Assembly: GCF_000425745.1 (NCBI RefSeq)
Contig: NZ_AUEA01000011.1
Coordinates: forward strand, 1 to 64,000
Reading direction: 5' to 3'
Origin: Pseudomonas cremoricolorata DSM 17059 = NBRC 16634
Lineage (GTDB): Bacteria > Pseudomonadota > Gammaproteobacteria > Pseudomonadales > Pseudomonadaceae
Length of the DNA: 64,000 nt
Shown: positions 44,177 to 55,732 of the stretch, in pieces
Layout of the letters: each line of letters begins with the position of its first letter
How positions within the stretch are numbered: position 1 is the first letter of the stretch
Program-made: the position numbers and the translations under genes
The notes under the pieces: model-generated
The model's input: the letters and a program-made list of their open reading frames with translations, nothing else
Database searches by the model: none
Told to the model about the DNA's origin: nothing

Positions 44177-45571
44177 GGGCGACTTGAGCAGGTGTTTCCA
44201 GGCACGGCTCTGGTCGATGGCACGCACTTGCTCGACTCGCGCATCGAGCAACTGCTGACGCGCGTCGGCTTGCTCGTCTTCGTCGGTGAGCGGCTGCTCG
44301 GCCAACAGTTGCAGGCGGTTCAGATCACCGTACAGGCGGTCGAGCTGCGGTGCCTCGAGCACCTGCCGGGCATGGTGCAGCCAGCTCTGCACACGCTCCA
44401 GGCGCGGCAGCTGTTCAGCCAGATCTTCAGGACGTTGCGCGTACAGCGGCAGTTGCAAGGCGCGGCCTTCCTCGCCCAGCAGGTGCATCAGCCAGCTGGC
44501 CAATTGCGCCTTGCCCTGGCGCTCGCCGCGGTTGGGGCGTTCGCTGGTCCAGGCGCGGGCCGACAGCCAGCGTGAGGTCTCCAGCGAGAATTGGCCCCAG
44601 CGCGGGTCTTGCAGTTCTTCGGCGAACTGTTCGGGCGCGGCGCGGCGAATGTCTTCGTCATCGTTGCCGGCCTGCACCAGCGGGCGCCAGTCTTCGAGCA
44701 GGGCATCGAGGCTGGCGCGCAAGCTGCGGGTGGTGGCGCGTGGTGCGGCCTGACCCAGGCTGGTGACCAGTGCGCGCAGCTCGGCCAGGCACTTGACCCA
44801 GTCCTGCAGCAGGCTCCAGTGACCGTTGTGGCGGTATTGCTCGGCCAGGCGCTGGCTGCTGCCGAGCAGCTCCCAGGCCAGCGCGGCGAAGGCATCGTCC
44901 AGCGCCATGCCGGCGTCCAGCTCGCTGGTCGGCAGGCTCAGGCTGTAGCTGTTGGGGTCGAGCAGGCGATAGCCGCGCTCGGCCTTGCTGATGTCGCACG
45001 GCATCAGGGCGTGACCGGCGGCCAGTTCCGCGGCCAGTTCGAGCAGCGCTTCGGCACTGCCTTCACGCAGTTCCAGCTCGACCTCGCAGATCTCTTCCTT
45101 GAGCTTGCCGGCGACCACGCTGCCCTGATCGAGGGCCACTTCGATGACCACCTTGGCCTTGCCGCGACCCCAGGCGATCTCGGCGTACTGGCGGGTGAAA
45201 TCGGTGGTGAACAGCGGCTTGATGGTCTTCTTGTCGAGCGCGTTCAGTTGCTCGGGCCAGCAACTGGCGTCGAGTTTTTTCAGGTCAAGCTTGGGTTTGT
45301 CGAGCTGCCACTCGAACTCCTGACGCTCGGACAGCCCGGCCACGCTCTTGCCGCGGCACTTGAGGGTCTGGATCACCACATCGCCATCGCGGCGCAGACG
45401 CAGCGCCACGTGGGCGGCAGACAAATCGCGCTCGGCGGTGTCGAAATACTGATTGGTCAGCTCACGGGTTTGCCAGCCGGCCTTGTTGCGCTTCTTCAGC
45501 AGAGGGTGCTCGCGCAGTGCGGCGAGGGTCTCGCGGCTGGCGCGGAGTTTGAGTTCGGTTTCTGTGTGCAT
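44165..45571 (-). CDS. CYTH and CHAD domain protein (YgiF-like)
   Basis: A 468-residue two-domain protein. The N-terminal CYTH domain (about 1-200) starts with the signature E4-x-E6-x-K8 and has the inward-facing charged strands of triphosphate-binding tunnels; E. coli YgiF hydrolyses inorganic triphosphate. The C-terminal CHAD domain (about 215-460) is helical with conserved His/Arg and binds polyphosphate. A role in polyphosphate or triphosphate metabolism is likely. It is divergent from argE. Confidence 0.92.
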   Translation of the reverse strand: MHTETELKLRASRETLAALREHPLLKKRNKAGWQTRELTNQYFDTAERDLSAAHVALRLRRDGDVVIQTLKCRGKSVAGLSERQEFEWQLDKPKLDLKKLDASCWPEQLNALDKKTIKPLFTTDFTRQYAEIAWGRGKAKVVIEVALDQGSVVAGKLKEEICEVELELREGSAEALLELAAELAAGHALMPCDISKAERGYRLLDPNSYSLSLPTSELDAGMALDDAFAALAWELLGSSQRLAEQYRHNGHWSLLQDWVKCLAELRALVTSLGQAAPRATTRSLRASLDALLEDWRPLVQAGNDDEDIRRAAPEQFAEELQDPRWGQFSLETSRWLSARAWTSERPNRGERQGKAQLASWLMHLLGEEGRALQLPLYAQRPEDLAEQLPRLERVQSWLHHARQVLEAPQLDRLYGDLNRLQLLAEQPLTDEDEQADARQQLLDARVEQVRAIDQSRAWKHLLKSPSAR

Positions 45572-45721
45572 CGCGGGCTCGATAAAGACGGGCTTGAATG
45601 CCCGGCAGTCTACAGCAGTCGGCCGTCTACCGCTGCGTCGGGCGGCAGGTCAAGCCGGGCAGGCTTGCCCTCTGGTCGGAATGCGTTGCTATGATGGGGA
45701 CCGTTTGAAAGGAGAGCGCGC

Positions 45722-46864
45722 ATGCCGTTGCCAACGCTGAAAGACCAGTTCGCCGCGCTGATCGCCGCGCCTTCCGTCAGCTGCACGCAGCCCGCCCTGG
45801 ACCAGTCCAACCGCCAGGTCATCGACCTGCTGGCCGGGTGGCTGGGCGACCTGGGTTTCCACTGCGAAATCCAGCAGGTCAGTGCCGGCAAGTTCAACCT
45901 GCTCGCCAGCCGCGGCACTGGCCCGGGCGGCCTGGTGCTGGCCGGTCACAGCGACACCGTGCCGTTCGACGAGCAGCTGTGGCACAGCGACCCGCTCAAG
46001 CTCACCGAGCAGGATGGCCGCTGGATCGGCCTGGGCAGCTGCGACATGAAGGGCTTCTTCGCGTTGGTGATCGAGGCGGTGCAACCGCTGCTCGAGCACG
46101 ACTTCAAGCAACCGCTGCTGATTCTTGCCACCTGTGACGAAGAAAGCTCGATGTCCGGCGCCCGTGCCCTGGCCGAGGCCGGTCGTCCATTGGGGCGTGC
46201 CGCAGTGATTGGCGAGCCGACCGGGCTGCGCCCGATCCGCATGCACAAGGGCATTCTCATGGACCGCATCGACATTCTCGGTCGTAGCGGTCACTCCTCC
46301 GACCCCAGCCTGGGGCGCAGCGCCATGGAAGCCATGCACGCGGTGATGGGCGAGCTGATGGGCCTGCGCCAGCAGTGGCAGCAGACCTACAACAACCCGC
46401 AGTTCACCATTCCCACACCGACCATGAACTTCGGCTGCATCCACGGCGGCGACAACCCCAACCGCATCTGTGGCCAGTGCGCCCTGGAGTTCGACTTGCG
46501 GCCACTGCCGGGCATGGATGTCGAGCAGCTGCGCGCGGCCATCCAGGCGAAACTGCAACCGCTGGCCCAACGCCACGAGGTGCAGATCGACTACGCTCCG
46601 CTGTTCCCCGAAGTGCCGCCGTTCGAGCAGGCCGCCGATGCCGAGCTGGTGCAACTGGCCGAGCGTCTGACCGGGCACCGCGCCGAGGCCGTGGCCTTCG
46701 GTACCGAAGCGCCTTACCTGCAACAGCTGGGTTGCGAAACCATCGTGCTCGGCCCTGGCGATATCCGCTGCGCCCACCAGCCGGGCGAGTACCTTGAAAT
46801 GTCACGTCTGGAGCCTACCGTGCGTCTATTGCGTGATCTGATTCGGCACTATTGCCTCAACTAA
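45722..46864 (+). CDS. argE: Acetylornithine deacetylase
   Basis: A 380-residue M20 family dinuclear zinc hydrolase that deacetylates N-acetylornithine. The metal ligands correspond to E. coli ArgE: H76 and D78 (GHSDTVPFD), D108 (SCDMKG), and E140-E141 (CDEESSMSG). It precedes argA, so this locus holds the first and a later step of ornithine synthesis. Pseudomonas also uses ArgJ for the acetyl cycle, so ArgE here may be a salvage or paralogous activity. Confidence 0.92.
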   Translation: MPLPTLKDQFAALIAAPSVSCTQPALDQSNRQVIDLLAGWLGDLGFHCEIQQVSAGKFNLLASRGTGPGGLVLAGHSDTVPFDEQLWHSDPLKLTEQDGRWIGLGSCDMKGFFALVIEAVQPLLEHDFKQPLLILATCDEESSMSGARALAEAGRPLGRAAVIGEPTGLRPIRMHKGILMDRIDILGRSGHSSDPSLGRSAMEAMHAVMGELMGLRQQWQQTYNNPQFTIPTPTMNFGCIHGGDNPNRICGQCALEFDLRPLPGMDVEQLRAAIQAKLQPLAQRHEVQIDYAPLFPEVPPFEQAADAELVQLAERLTGHRAEAVAFGTEAPYLQQLGCETIVLGPGDIRCAHQPGEYLEMSRLEPTVRLLRDLIRHYCLN

Positions 46865-46985
46865 ACGTCCGACCGAATGTTTCGTCCTGCCAGAGGAGAA
46901 TGCGCGTGACCGCAAGCCTGTTCCGACGATGATCCAGAGCGCCATTCCACACGCCGACCCCGTCCACCCAACCACAGGCTCTGTC

Positions 46986-48284
46986 ATGCCCGATTACGTC
47001 AACTGGCTGCGTCATTCGTCCCCATACATCAACGCCCACCGCGACTGCACCTTCGTGGTCATGCTGCCCGGCGAGGCCATCGATCACCCCAACTTCGGCA
47101 ACATCGTCCACGACCTGGTGCTGCTGCACAGCCTCGGTGTGCGCCTGGTGCTGGTGCACGGTTCACGGCCGCAGATCGAAAGCCGCCTCGCTGCCCGCGG
47201 CATCGCGCCCCGCTACCATCACGGCCTGCGCATCACCGACGCTGACACCCTGGAGTGCGTGATCGATGCGGTCGGGGCGTTGCGCCTGGCCATCGAAGCG
47301 CGCCTGTCGATGGACATTTCTTCCTCGCCGATGCAGGGCTCGCGGCTGCGGGTGGCCGGCGGCAATCTGGTCACCGCGCGGCCGATTGGCGTGATGGACG
47401 GCGTCGATTACCACCACACCGGCGAAGTGCGGCGCATCGACCGCAAAGGCATCGGTCGCCTGCTCGATGAGCGCTCCATCGTGCTGCTGTCGTCGCTGGG
47501 CTACTCGCCCACTGGCGAGATGTTCAACCTCGCTTGCGAGGACGTCGCCACCCGCGCCGCCATCGAGCTGGGCGCCGACAAACTGCTGCTGTTCGGCGCC
47601 GAGCCTGGCCTGTTGGACGAGCACGGCAAACTGGTGCGCGAGCTGCGTCCGCAGCAGGTGGCGGCGCACCTCACCCGGCTGGCTGGCGACTATCAGGGCG
47701 AGCTGCTCGACGCCGCCGCGCAGGCCTGCAAAGGCGGTGTGGCGCGTAGCCATATCGTCAGTTATGCCGAGAACGGCGCGCTGCTCACCGAGCTGTTCAC
47801 CCGAGACGGTGGCGGTACGCTGGTGGCCCAGGAGCAGTTCGAGGTGGTCCGTGAAGCGAGCATCGAGGATGTCGGCGGCCTGCTGGAGCTGATCAGTCCG
47901 CTGGAAGAGCAGGGCATTCTGGTGCGCCGTTCGCGCGAGGTGCTGGAGCGTGAGATCGAGCAGTTCAGCGTGGTCGAGCGCGATGGCACGATCATCGCGT
48001 GCGCCGCGCTGTATCCGATTGCCGACTCCCAGGCCGGCGAGCTGGCCTGCCTTGCGGTGAACCCGGAGTATCGCCACGGTGGCCGCGGTGACGACTTGCT
48101 CGAACGCATCGAAAGCCGCGCCCGCACCTTGGGGTTGAACACCTTGTTCGTGCTCACCACCCGCACCGCGCACTGGTTCCGTGAACGTGGCTTCGAGCCC
48201 AGCGGCGTCGAGCGCCTGCCGGCGGCGCGCGCATCGCTGTACAACTACCAGCGCAATTCGAAGATTTTCGAGAAGTCGTTATAG
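46986..48284 (+). CDS. argA: N-acetylglutamate synthase
   Basis: A 432-residue enzyme that acetylates glutamate to start arginine synthesis. The N-terminal amino-acid-kinase-like domain (about 1-285), which binds the feedback inhibitor arginine, is followed by a GNAT domain (about 290-430, with CLAVNPEYRHGGRGDDLLERIE as the acetyl-CoA loop). I took the ATG at 46986 (MPDYVNWLRHSSPYINAHRD); an earlier in-frame start at 46929 is less like the family. argE lies upstream. Confidence 0.94.
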   Translation: MPDYVNWLRHSSPYINAHRDCTFVVMLPGEAIDHPNFGNIVHDLVLLHSLGVRLVLVHGSRPQIESRLAARGIAPRYHHGLRITDADTLECVIDAVGALRLAIEARLSMDISSSPMQGSRLRVAGGNLVTARPIGVMDGVDYHHTGEVRRIDRKGIGRLLDERSIVLLSSLGYSPTGEMFNLACEDVATRAAIELGADKLLLFGAEPGLLDEHGKLVRELRPQQVAAHLTRLAGDYQGELLDAAAQACKGGVARSHIVSYAENGALLTELFTRDGGGTLVAQEQFEVVREASIEDVGGLLELISPLEEQGILVRRSREVLEREIEQFSVVERDGTIIACAALYPIADSQAGELACLAVNPEYRHGGRGDDLLERIESRARTLGLNTLFVLTTRTAHWFRERGFEPSGVERLPAARASLYNYQRNSKIFEKSL

Positions 48285-48326
48285 GGCGGCTGCTTGAGCC
48301 GACCCGGCGATTGACGCAGCACAGAT

Positions 48327-48356
48327 GAAAACGCCGCCCCGAAGGGCGGCGTTTTC
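48327..48356. terminator. Bidirectional terminator between argA and spuI
   Basis: A perfect 13-bp stem GAAAACGCCGCCC/GGGCGGCGTTTTC with a CGAA loop. The A and T ends make it work for both convergent genes. Confidence 0.92.
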
Positions 48357-48358
48357 GT

Positions 48359-49735
48359 TTACACCGTGTGCAGGTACCAGTTGTACTCAAGGTCGGAGAT
48401 GGAGTGTTCGAACTCCTCCAGCTCGCTTTCCTTGCAGGCGACGAAGATGTCGATGTACTTCGGGTCGATGTACTTGTTGAGGATCTCACTGTCGTCCAGC
48501 TCGCGCAGGGCATCGCGCAGGTTGTTCGGCAGGCTTTGTTCCAGCTGCTCGTACGAGTTGCCTTCGATCGGCTCGCCCGGCTCGACCTTGTTGGTCAGGC
48601 CATGGTGAACACCGGCCAGCACCGCGGCCATCATCAGGTACGGGTTGGCATCGGCACCGGCTACGCGGTGCTCGATGCGCACGGCATCCGGCGAGCCGGT
48701 GGGCACGCGCAGGGCGACGGTACGGTTGTCCAGACCCCAGCTCGGCGCGTTGGGCACGTAGAACTGAGCGCCGAAGCGGCGGTACGAGTTGACGTTGGGG
48801 CAGAGGAACGCCATGGAGGCGGGCAGGGTCTCGAGCACACCGCCGACTGCATGACGCAATGCGGCGTTCTGCTCGGGATCCTCGCTGGTAAAGATGTTGT
48901 TGCCATCTTTGTCCAGAATCGAAATGTGCACGTGCAGTCCATTGCCCGCCTGGCCCGGGTAGGGCTTGGCCATGAAGGTGGTGTCCATTTCATGGTCGTA
49001 GGCGATGTTCTTGATCAGCCGCTTGAGCAGTACCGCATAGTCGCAGGCCTTGAGCGGGTCCGGCACGTGGTGCAGGTTGACTTCGAACTGTGCCGGTGCA
49101 CTTTCCTTGACGATGGCGTCGGCTGGAATGCCTTGTTCCTTCGCACCCTCGAGGATGTCCTGGAGGCAATCGGCGTATTCGTCGAGGTCGTCGATCAGGT
49201 AGACCTGGGTCGACTGCGGACGCTTGCCGGAAATCGGCGAGCGCGGCGGCTGCGGACGGCCGTTCACGTTTTCCTGGTCGATCAGGTAGAACTCGAGTTC
49301 GAACGCCGCGCAGATGGTCAGGCCCATATCGGTGAACTTGCTCACCACCTGGCGCAGCACTTCGCGTGGATCGGCGAAGAACGGCTCGCCTTCGATTTCA
49401 TGCATGGTCATCAGCAACTGCGCGGTGGGGCGCTTCTGCCAAGGCTCATTGGAGAGGGTGTCGGGAATCGGATAGCAGATACGGTCGGCATCGCCGATGT
49501 CCAGACCGAGCCCGGTACTTTCAACGGTAGAGCCGTTGATATCCAGGGCGAAGAGCGAGGCCGGCAGGTTGATGCCTTTCTCGTAAACCTTGTGGAGGCT
49601 GGTGCGCTCGATGCGCTTGCCACGCACCACACCATTCATATCTGCAATCAGAAGGTCAACGTAGAGAACCTCAGGATGTTCCTTAAGGAACGCGTTCGCT
49701 TCGTTAAGCTGAACGGCACGCGGGGGTACCGACAT
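48359..49735 (-). CDS. spuI: Gamma-glutamylpolyamine synthetase (glutamine synthetase family, SpuI type)
   Basis: A 458-residue glutamine synthetase-fold enzyme related to PuuA, which ligates glutamate to putrescine using ATP. The metal/ATP residues are visible in FELEFYLID, GNGLHVHISI and RIEHRVAGADANPYL. It lacks the adenylylation loop of true GlnA. It is divergent from a second family member, spuB, 623 bp away. Which amine each one prefers cannot be read from sequence. Confidence 0.88.
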   Translation of the reverse strand: MSVPPRAVQLNEANAFLKEHPEVLYVDLLIADMNGVVRGKRIERTSLHKVYEKGINLPASLFALDINGSTVESTGLGLDIGDADRICYPIPDTLSNEPWQKRPTAQLLMTMHEIEGEPFFADPREVLRQVVSKFTDMGLTICAAFELEFYLIDQENVNGRPQPPRSPISGKRPQSTQVYLIDDLDEYADCLQDILEGAKEQGIPADAIVKESAPAQFEVNLHHVPDPLKACDYAVLLKRLIKNIAYDHEMDTTFMAKPYPGQAGNGLHVHISILDKDGNNIFTSEDPEQNAALRHAVGGVLETLPASMAFLCPNVNSYRRFGAQFYVPNAPSWGLDNRTVALRVPTGSPDAVRIEHRVAGADANPYLMMAAVLAGVHHGLTNKVEPGEPIEGNSYEQLEQSLPNNLRDALRELDDSEILNKYIDPKYIDIFVACKESELEEFEHSISDLEYNWYLHTV

Positions 49736-50358
49736 GATGCAACACCTTTGTTGTTAAAAATATCAATCAAGGGGGGCTTGCCGAACCAGTCAATCGGAAA
49801 GCGCCATTCAAGTCAAGCCAGCCCCAGGATGCCCTGAAATGGCTCGTCTACGGCAGATTTGCTGCAAATCGGGGCGCCGCATTATCCGCTATTTTCGTTC
49901 CAAGCCGATAGCGCGGCAGCGCTCAGTGATATTTGTAACGGCCCAGTTGTATAAAAAAATGGACGGGTCTAAGCTCGATTGCAACCCAGAACACAATAAA
50001 ACGAGGGTCCCATGGTCTGCCGGCGTCGACTGCAACCTGCTGTTCATCCAGCACGGCCTATGGTTAGTCGCGCCTGGCATTGCGCAGATGTTGCGAAACC
50101 CTCGATGTTCGCCATGACCACAATTGTTGACGGTTCAGCCGCTGCCATCTTCAAGCGTAGTCGACCTGCCTCGGCGCAGCATTCACCTCGCGCCATCCTG
50201 CAAAACTGTCATACGCCTGCCGTATTCACGTGTTTCGCGCCCCGTTTTGCTTTAGACCTGTCCTGCAGCCAGAATCGATTCGCCGACACCGATCGGCGCC
50301 CGTCTGGCTGGCGTAACTGTCACGACGTCGCCGGGCCCTATCACCTTCTGAGGTATTT
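49736..50358. other. Long divergent gap between two glutamine synthetase-like genes
   Basis: 623 bp with no supported gene. In P. aeruginosa spuA, a gamma-Glu-amide hydrolase, lies between spuI and spuB; here it is absent and no fragment of it is visible. An AT-rich stretch at 49930-49965 is the likeliest promoter zone. I found no clear sigma-54 or palindromic site. Confidence 0.6.
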
Positions 50359-51717
50359 ATGAGTAACAACCTCGACCAGCTCACCGATTGGTTGAAAGAA
50401 CACAAGATCACCGAAGTCGAATGTCTGATCAGCGACCTCACCGGTATCACCCGGGGCAAGATCTCGCCGACCAACAAGTTCATTGCCGAAAAAGGCATGC
50501 GCCTGCCGGAAAGCGTGCTGTTGCAGACGGTGACCGGTGACTACGTCGACGACGACATCTATTACCAGCTGCTCGACCCCGCCGACATCGACATGATCTG
50601 CCGTCCAGACGAGAACGCGGTGTTTCTCGTGCCCTGGGCGATAGAGCCCACCGCCCAGGTGATCCACGACACGTACGACAAGAAAGGCCGGCCGATCGAA
50701 CTGTCGCCGCGCAACGTGCTGAAGAAAGTGCTCAAGCTCTACGCCGACAAAGGCTGGCAACCCATCGTCGCGCCGGAGATGGAGTTCTACCTGACCAAGC
50801 GCGCCGAAGACCCGGACTTCCCCTTGCAACCGCCCGTGGGTCGCTCGGGCCGTCCGGAAACCGGGCGCCAATCGTTCTCTATCGAGGCGGCCAACGAATT
50901 CGACCCGTTGTTCGAAGACGTCTATGACTGGTGCGAACTGCAAGAGCTCGACCTCGACACGCTGATCCACGAAGACGGCACCGCGCAGATGGAAATCAAC
51001 TTCCGTCACGGTGACGCGCTGCACCTGGCCGACCAGATTCTGGTGTTCAAACGCACCATGCGTGAGGCCGCACTCAAGCACAACGTCGCCGCCACCTTCA
51101 TGGCCAAGCCCATGACCGGCGAGCCGGGCAGCGCCATGCACCTGCACCAGAGCGTGATCGATGTCGCCACCGGCAAGAACATCTTCGCCAACGACGACGG
51201 CAGCATGAGCCCGCTGTTCCTCAATCACATCGGCGGCCTGCAGAAGTTCATCCCCGAAGCGCTGCCGCTGTTCGCCCCCAACGTCAACTCGTTCCGCCGC
51301 TTCCTGCCCGACACCTCGGCGCCGGTCAATGTCGAGTGGGGCGAAGAAAACCGTACCGTCGGCCTGCGCGTGCCGGATGCCAGCCCGCAGAACCGCCGCG
51401 TCGAGAACCGCCTGCCGGGCGCCGACGCCAACCCCTACCTGGCGATCGCCGCCAGCCTGCTGTGCGGCTACATCGGCATGGTCGAGGGCATCGAGGCCAG
51501 CGCGCCGGTGGTGGGTCGCGGCTACGAGCGTCGCAACCTGCGCCTGCCGCTGACCATCGAAGACGCCCTGGAGCGCATGGAGAACAGCCGCGCGCTCGAG
51601 CAGTACCTGGGCAAGAAATTCATCGCCGGCTACGTCGCCACCAAGCGCGCCGAGCATGAAAACTTCAAACGTGTCATCAGCTCGTGGGAGCGTGAGTTCC
51701 TGCTGTTCGCTGTCTGA
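50359..51717 (+). CDS. spuB: Gamma-glutamylputrescine synthetase (glutamine synthetase family, SpuB type)
   Basis: A 452-residue glutamine synthetase-fold enzyme paralogous to the divergent gene, starting the polyamine operon. EMEFYLT, GSAMHLHQSVID and RVENRLPGADANPYLAI are the metal and nucleotide regions. Like PuuA, it should form gamma-glutamylputrescine, allowing oxidation without toxic aldehydes. spuC follows 46 bases later. TGAGGT precedes the ATG. Confidence 0.88.
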   Translation: MSNNLDQLTDWLKEHKITEVECLISDLTGITRGKISPTNKFIAEKGMRLPESVLLQTVTGDYVDDDIYYQLLDPADIDMICRPDENAVFLVPWAIEPTAQVIHDTYDKKGRPIELSPRNVLKKVLKLYADKGWQPIVAPEMEFYLTKRAEDPDFPLQPPVGRSGRPETGRQSFSIEAANEFDPLFEDVYDWCELQELDLDTLIHEDGTAQMEINFRHGDALHLADQILVFKRTMREAALKHNVAATFMAKPMTGEPGSAMHLHQSVIDVATGKNIFANDDGSMSPLFLNHIGGLQKFIPEALPLFAPNVNSFRRFLPDTSAPVNVEWGEENRTVGLRVPDASPQNRRVENRLPGADANPYLAIAASLLCGYIGMVEGIEASAPVVGRGYERRNLRLPLTIEDALERMENSRALEQYLGKKFIAGYVATKRAEHENFKRVISSWEREFLLFAV

Positions 51718-51763
51718 TCAACCCTGGAGCCGCTGCGGCGGCTGTTGGCCAATGGAGAAGCAC

Positions 51764-53125
51764 ATGAGTGTCGTCAACCCACAAACCCGCGAATGGCAGG
51801 CCCTGAGCGAGCGCCATCACCTTGCCCCGTTCAGCGATTACAACCAGCTGAAAAGCAAGGGCCCGCGGATCATCACCAAGGCCCAGGGCGTGCATTTGTG
51901 GGACAGCGAGGGTCGGCAGATTCTCGACGGCATGGCCGGGCTGTGGTGCGTGGCGGTCGGCTACGGCCGTGAAGAACTGGTGCAGGCGGCGCAGCAGCAG
52001 ATGCGCGAGCTGCCGTATTACAACCTGTTCTTCCAGACTGCCCACCCACCGGCGCTGGAGCTGGCCAAGGCCATCACCGACGTGGCGCCGGCCGGCATGA
52101 GCCATGTGTTCTTCACCAGCTCCGGCTCCGAAGGCAACGACACCGTGCTGCGCATGGTCCGCCATTACTGGGCGCTCAAGGGCAAGCCGCACAAGCAGAC
52201 GCTGATCAGCCGGGTCAACGGCTACCACGGCTCGACCGTAGCCGGTGCCAGCCTGGGCGGCATGAGCGCCATGCACGAGCAGGGTGGATTGCCGATTCCA
52301 GGCATCGTGCACATTCCCCAGCCGTACTGGTTCGGTGAAGGCGGCGACATGAGCCCTGAGGCCTTCGGCGTGTGGGCGGCCGAGCAACTCGAGCAGAAGA
52401 TTCTCGAGGTCGGCGAAGACAACGTCGCCGCGTTCATCGCAGAGCCGGTACAAGGCGCCGGCGGCGTGATCATCCCGCCGCAAACCTACTGGCCCAAGAT
52501 CAAGGAAATCCTTGCCCGCTACGACATCCTGTTCGTCGCCGATGAAGTGATCTGCGGCTTCGGCCGTACCGGTGAGTGGTTCGGCTCGGACTACTACGAC
52601 CTCAAGCCCGACCTGATGACCATCGCCAAGGGCCTGACCTCCGGCTACATCCCCATGGGTGGCGTGATCGTCCGTGATCACGTGGCGCAGGTGCTCAGCG
52701 AGGGCGGCGACTTCAATCACGGCTTCACCTATTCCGGGCATCCGGTGGCGGCGGCGGTAGGTTTGGAAAACCTGCGCATCCTGCGTGACGAACACATCAT
52801 CGACACCGTGCGTAGCGACACGGCACCGTATTTGCAGAAACGTCTGCGTGAACTGCAGGACCATCCGCTGGTAGGGGAAGTGCGTGGGCTTGGCTTGCTC
52901 GGCGCGATCGAGCTGGTCAAAGACAAGGCCAGCCGTAGCCGTTACGAGGGGCAGGGGGTGGGCATGGTCTGCCGCAACTTCTGCTTCGAAAACGGCCTGA
53001 TCATGCGCGCCGTGGGCGACACCATGATCATTGCGCCGCCTCTGGTGATCAGTCATGCCGAGATCGACGAGCTGATCGAAAAAGCCCGCAAATGCCTGGA
53101 CCTGACGCTGGCGACGCTGGTCTGA
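51764..53125 (+). CDS. spuC: Putrescine-pyruvate aminotransferase
   Basis: A 453-residue class III PLP aminotransferase. The PLP lysine is K289 ([10 protein letters not shown]), with D260 (VADEV) holding the pyridine nitrogen. P. aeruginosa SpuC transfers the putrescine amino group to pyruvate. The start ATG is 51764, with GGAG 7 bases before it; an ATG at 51752 in the same frame is less likely. It is in line between spuB and spuD. Confidence 0.94.
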   Translation: MSVVNPQTREWQALSERHHLAPFSDYNQLKSKGPRIITKAQGVHLWDSEGRQILDGMAGLWCVAVGYGREELVQAAQQQMRELPYYNLFFQTAHPPALELAKAITDVAPAGMSHVFFTSSGSEGNDTVLRMVRHYWALKGKPHKQTLISRVNGYHGSTVAGASLGGMSAMHEQGGLPIPGIVHIPQPYWFGEGGDMSPEAFGVWAAEQLEQKILEVGEDNVAAFIAEPVQGAGGVIIPPQTYWPKIKEILARYDILFVADEVICGFGRTGEWFGSDYYDLKPDLMTIAKGLTSGYIPMGGVIVRDHVAQVLSEGGDFNHGFTYSGHPVAAAVGLENLRILRDEHIIDTVRSDTAPYLQKRLRELQDHPLVGEVRGLGLLGAIELVKDKASRSRYEGQGVGMVCRNFCFENGLIMRAVGDTMIIAPPLVISHAEIDELIEKARKCLDLTLATLV

Positions 53126-53322
53126 GTCTGTGCGGTGCCGGCAACCCGACATTGATCGCTTACCGAGCCCCGCTTTGGTTGAAACAGCGCGCAGTAACTT
53201 GCCAGACTAAGCTTTGTAGGAAAAATCGCGTGGTAACACGCTCAAACGCTTTTCTACAGGGCCTCGCGCCGTGGACCTGCCGCTTAACCGATGGACACGA
53301 TAAAAATTCTGGAGCATTACGC

Positions 53323-54420
53323 ATGAAGAAAATGGGCAAGACGCTGCTCGCCGCTTCGCTGATGGGGGCCATGGCAACTTCCGCCATGGCCGATGACAAA
53401 GTGCTGAACGTCTACAACTGGTCGGACTACATCGCCCCTGACACCATCGCCAAGTTCGAGAAGCAGACCGGTATCAAGGTCAAGTACGACGTCTTCGACA
53501 GTAACGAAACCCTGGAAGCCAAGTTGCTGGCCGGCAAGTCGGGCTACGACGTGGTCGTACCGTCCAACAACTTCCTGGCCAAGCAGATCAAGGCCGGTGT
53601 CTACCAGGAACTGGACCGCTCCAAGTTGCCGAACTGGAAGAACCTCGACGAAGACTTGCTCAAGGCCGTGGGCGATGCCAGCGACCCGGGCAACAAGTAC
53701 GCCTTCCCCTACATGTGGGGCTCCATCGGCATCGGCTATAACCCCGAGAAGGTCAAGGCCGCGCTGGGCATCGACAAGATCGACTCCTGGGATGTGGTGT
53801 TCAAGCCCGAGAACATCGAGAAGCTCAAGAGCTGTGGCGTCAGTTTCCTCGATGCACCGACCGAAATGCTGCCCGCGGCGCTGCATTACCTGAAGCTGCC
53901 CACCAACAGCGTGAAGAAAGAAGACCTCAAGGCAGCGGAAGACCTGTTCCTGAGCATTCGCCCTTCGGTGACCTACTTCCACTCCTCCAAGTACATCGGT
54001 GACCTGGCCAACGGCAACATCTGTGTCGCCGTGGGTTACTCCGGTGACCTGGAACAGTCCAAGTCGCGTGCCCACGAAGCGGGCGACAAGGTGAAACTCG
54101 ACTACGTCATTCCGAAAGAAGGCGCCGGTACCTTCTACGACATGGTCGCCATGCCCAAGGATGCCGAACACCAGGAAGCCGCCTACAAGTTCATGGACTT
54201 CCTGATGCAGCCGGAAATCATGGCCGAAATCACCAACGCCGTGCGTTTCCCCAACGGCAACAAGGCTGCGACGCCACTGGTCGACAAAGACATCACCAGC
54301 GACCCGAGCATCTATCCGCCGGCCGACGTGAAGAAACAGCTGTACGCGATTGCCGCGCCTGAAGCGGCCGTTCAGCGTGTGATCACGCGCAGCTGGACCA
54401 AGATCAAGTCGGGCAAGTAA
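53323..54420 (+). CDS. spuD: Periplasmic putrescine-binding protein
   Basis: A 365-residue PotF-family solute-binding protein. The signal peptide covers about 1-22 (ATSAMA-DDK). [14 protein letters not shown] and [12 protein letters not shown] are family features that shape the polyamine pocket. By order it matches P. aeruginosa SpuD, which binds putrescine. A 197-bp gap before it may hold its own promoter. A second binding protein follows. Confidence 0.93.
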   Translation: MKKMGKTLLAASLMGAMATSAMADDKVLNVYNWSDYIAPDTIAKFEKQTGIKVKYDVFDSNETLEAKLLAGKSGYDVVVPSNNFLAKQIKAGVYQELDRSKLPNWKNLDEDLLKAVGDASDPGNKYAFPYMWGSIGIGYNPEKVKAALGIDKIDSWDVVFKPENIEKLKSCGVSFLDAPTEMLPAALHYLKLPTNSVKKEDLKAAEDLFLSIRPSVTYFHSSKYIGDLANGNICVAVGYSGDLEQSKSRAHEAGDKVKLDYVIPKEGAGTFYDMVAMPKDAEHQEAAYKFMDFLMQPEIMAEITNAVRFPNGNKAATPLVDKDITSDPSIYPPADVKKQLYAIAAPEAAVQRVITRSWTKIKSGK

Positions 54421-54565
54421 GCCCCTCGTGACAGCGTCTGGGCCGGGACTTTTCGGCTCAGGCGTCAAGCAAGGCAAATGAACATTGCGGCATCGAGCCT
54501 GCGAAGGTAAGTTGCGCGCCGGATTGGCCTGCGCACTGACGTTCGCCGTGACCCTGGCACACTGA

Positions 54566-55675
<1,110 letters not shown>

Positions 55676-55732
55676 TCATTCAGGCCCGTCACGGCAGGGG
55701 CGGGCACACACCATTTGTTGGGAGTTTCATTC

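Noticed and set aside
48368..49837. 489-codon frame opposite spuI
   Set aside because: Antisense to a conserved glutamine synthetase-family gene.
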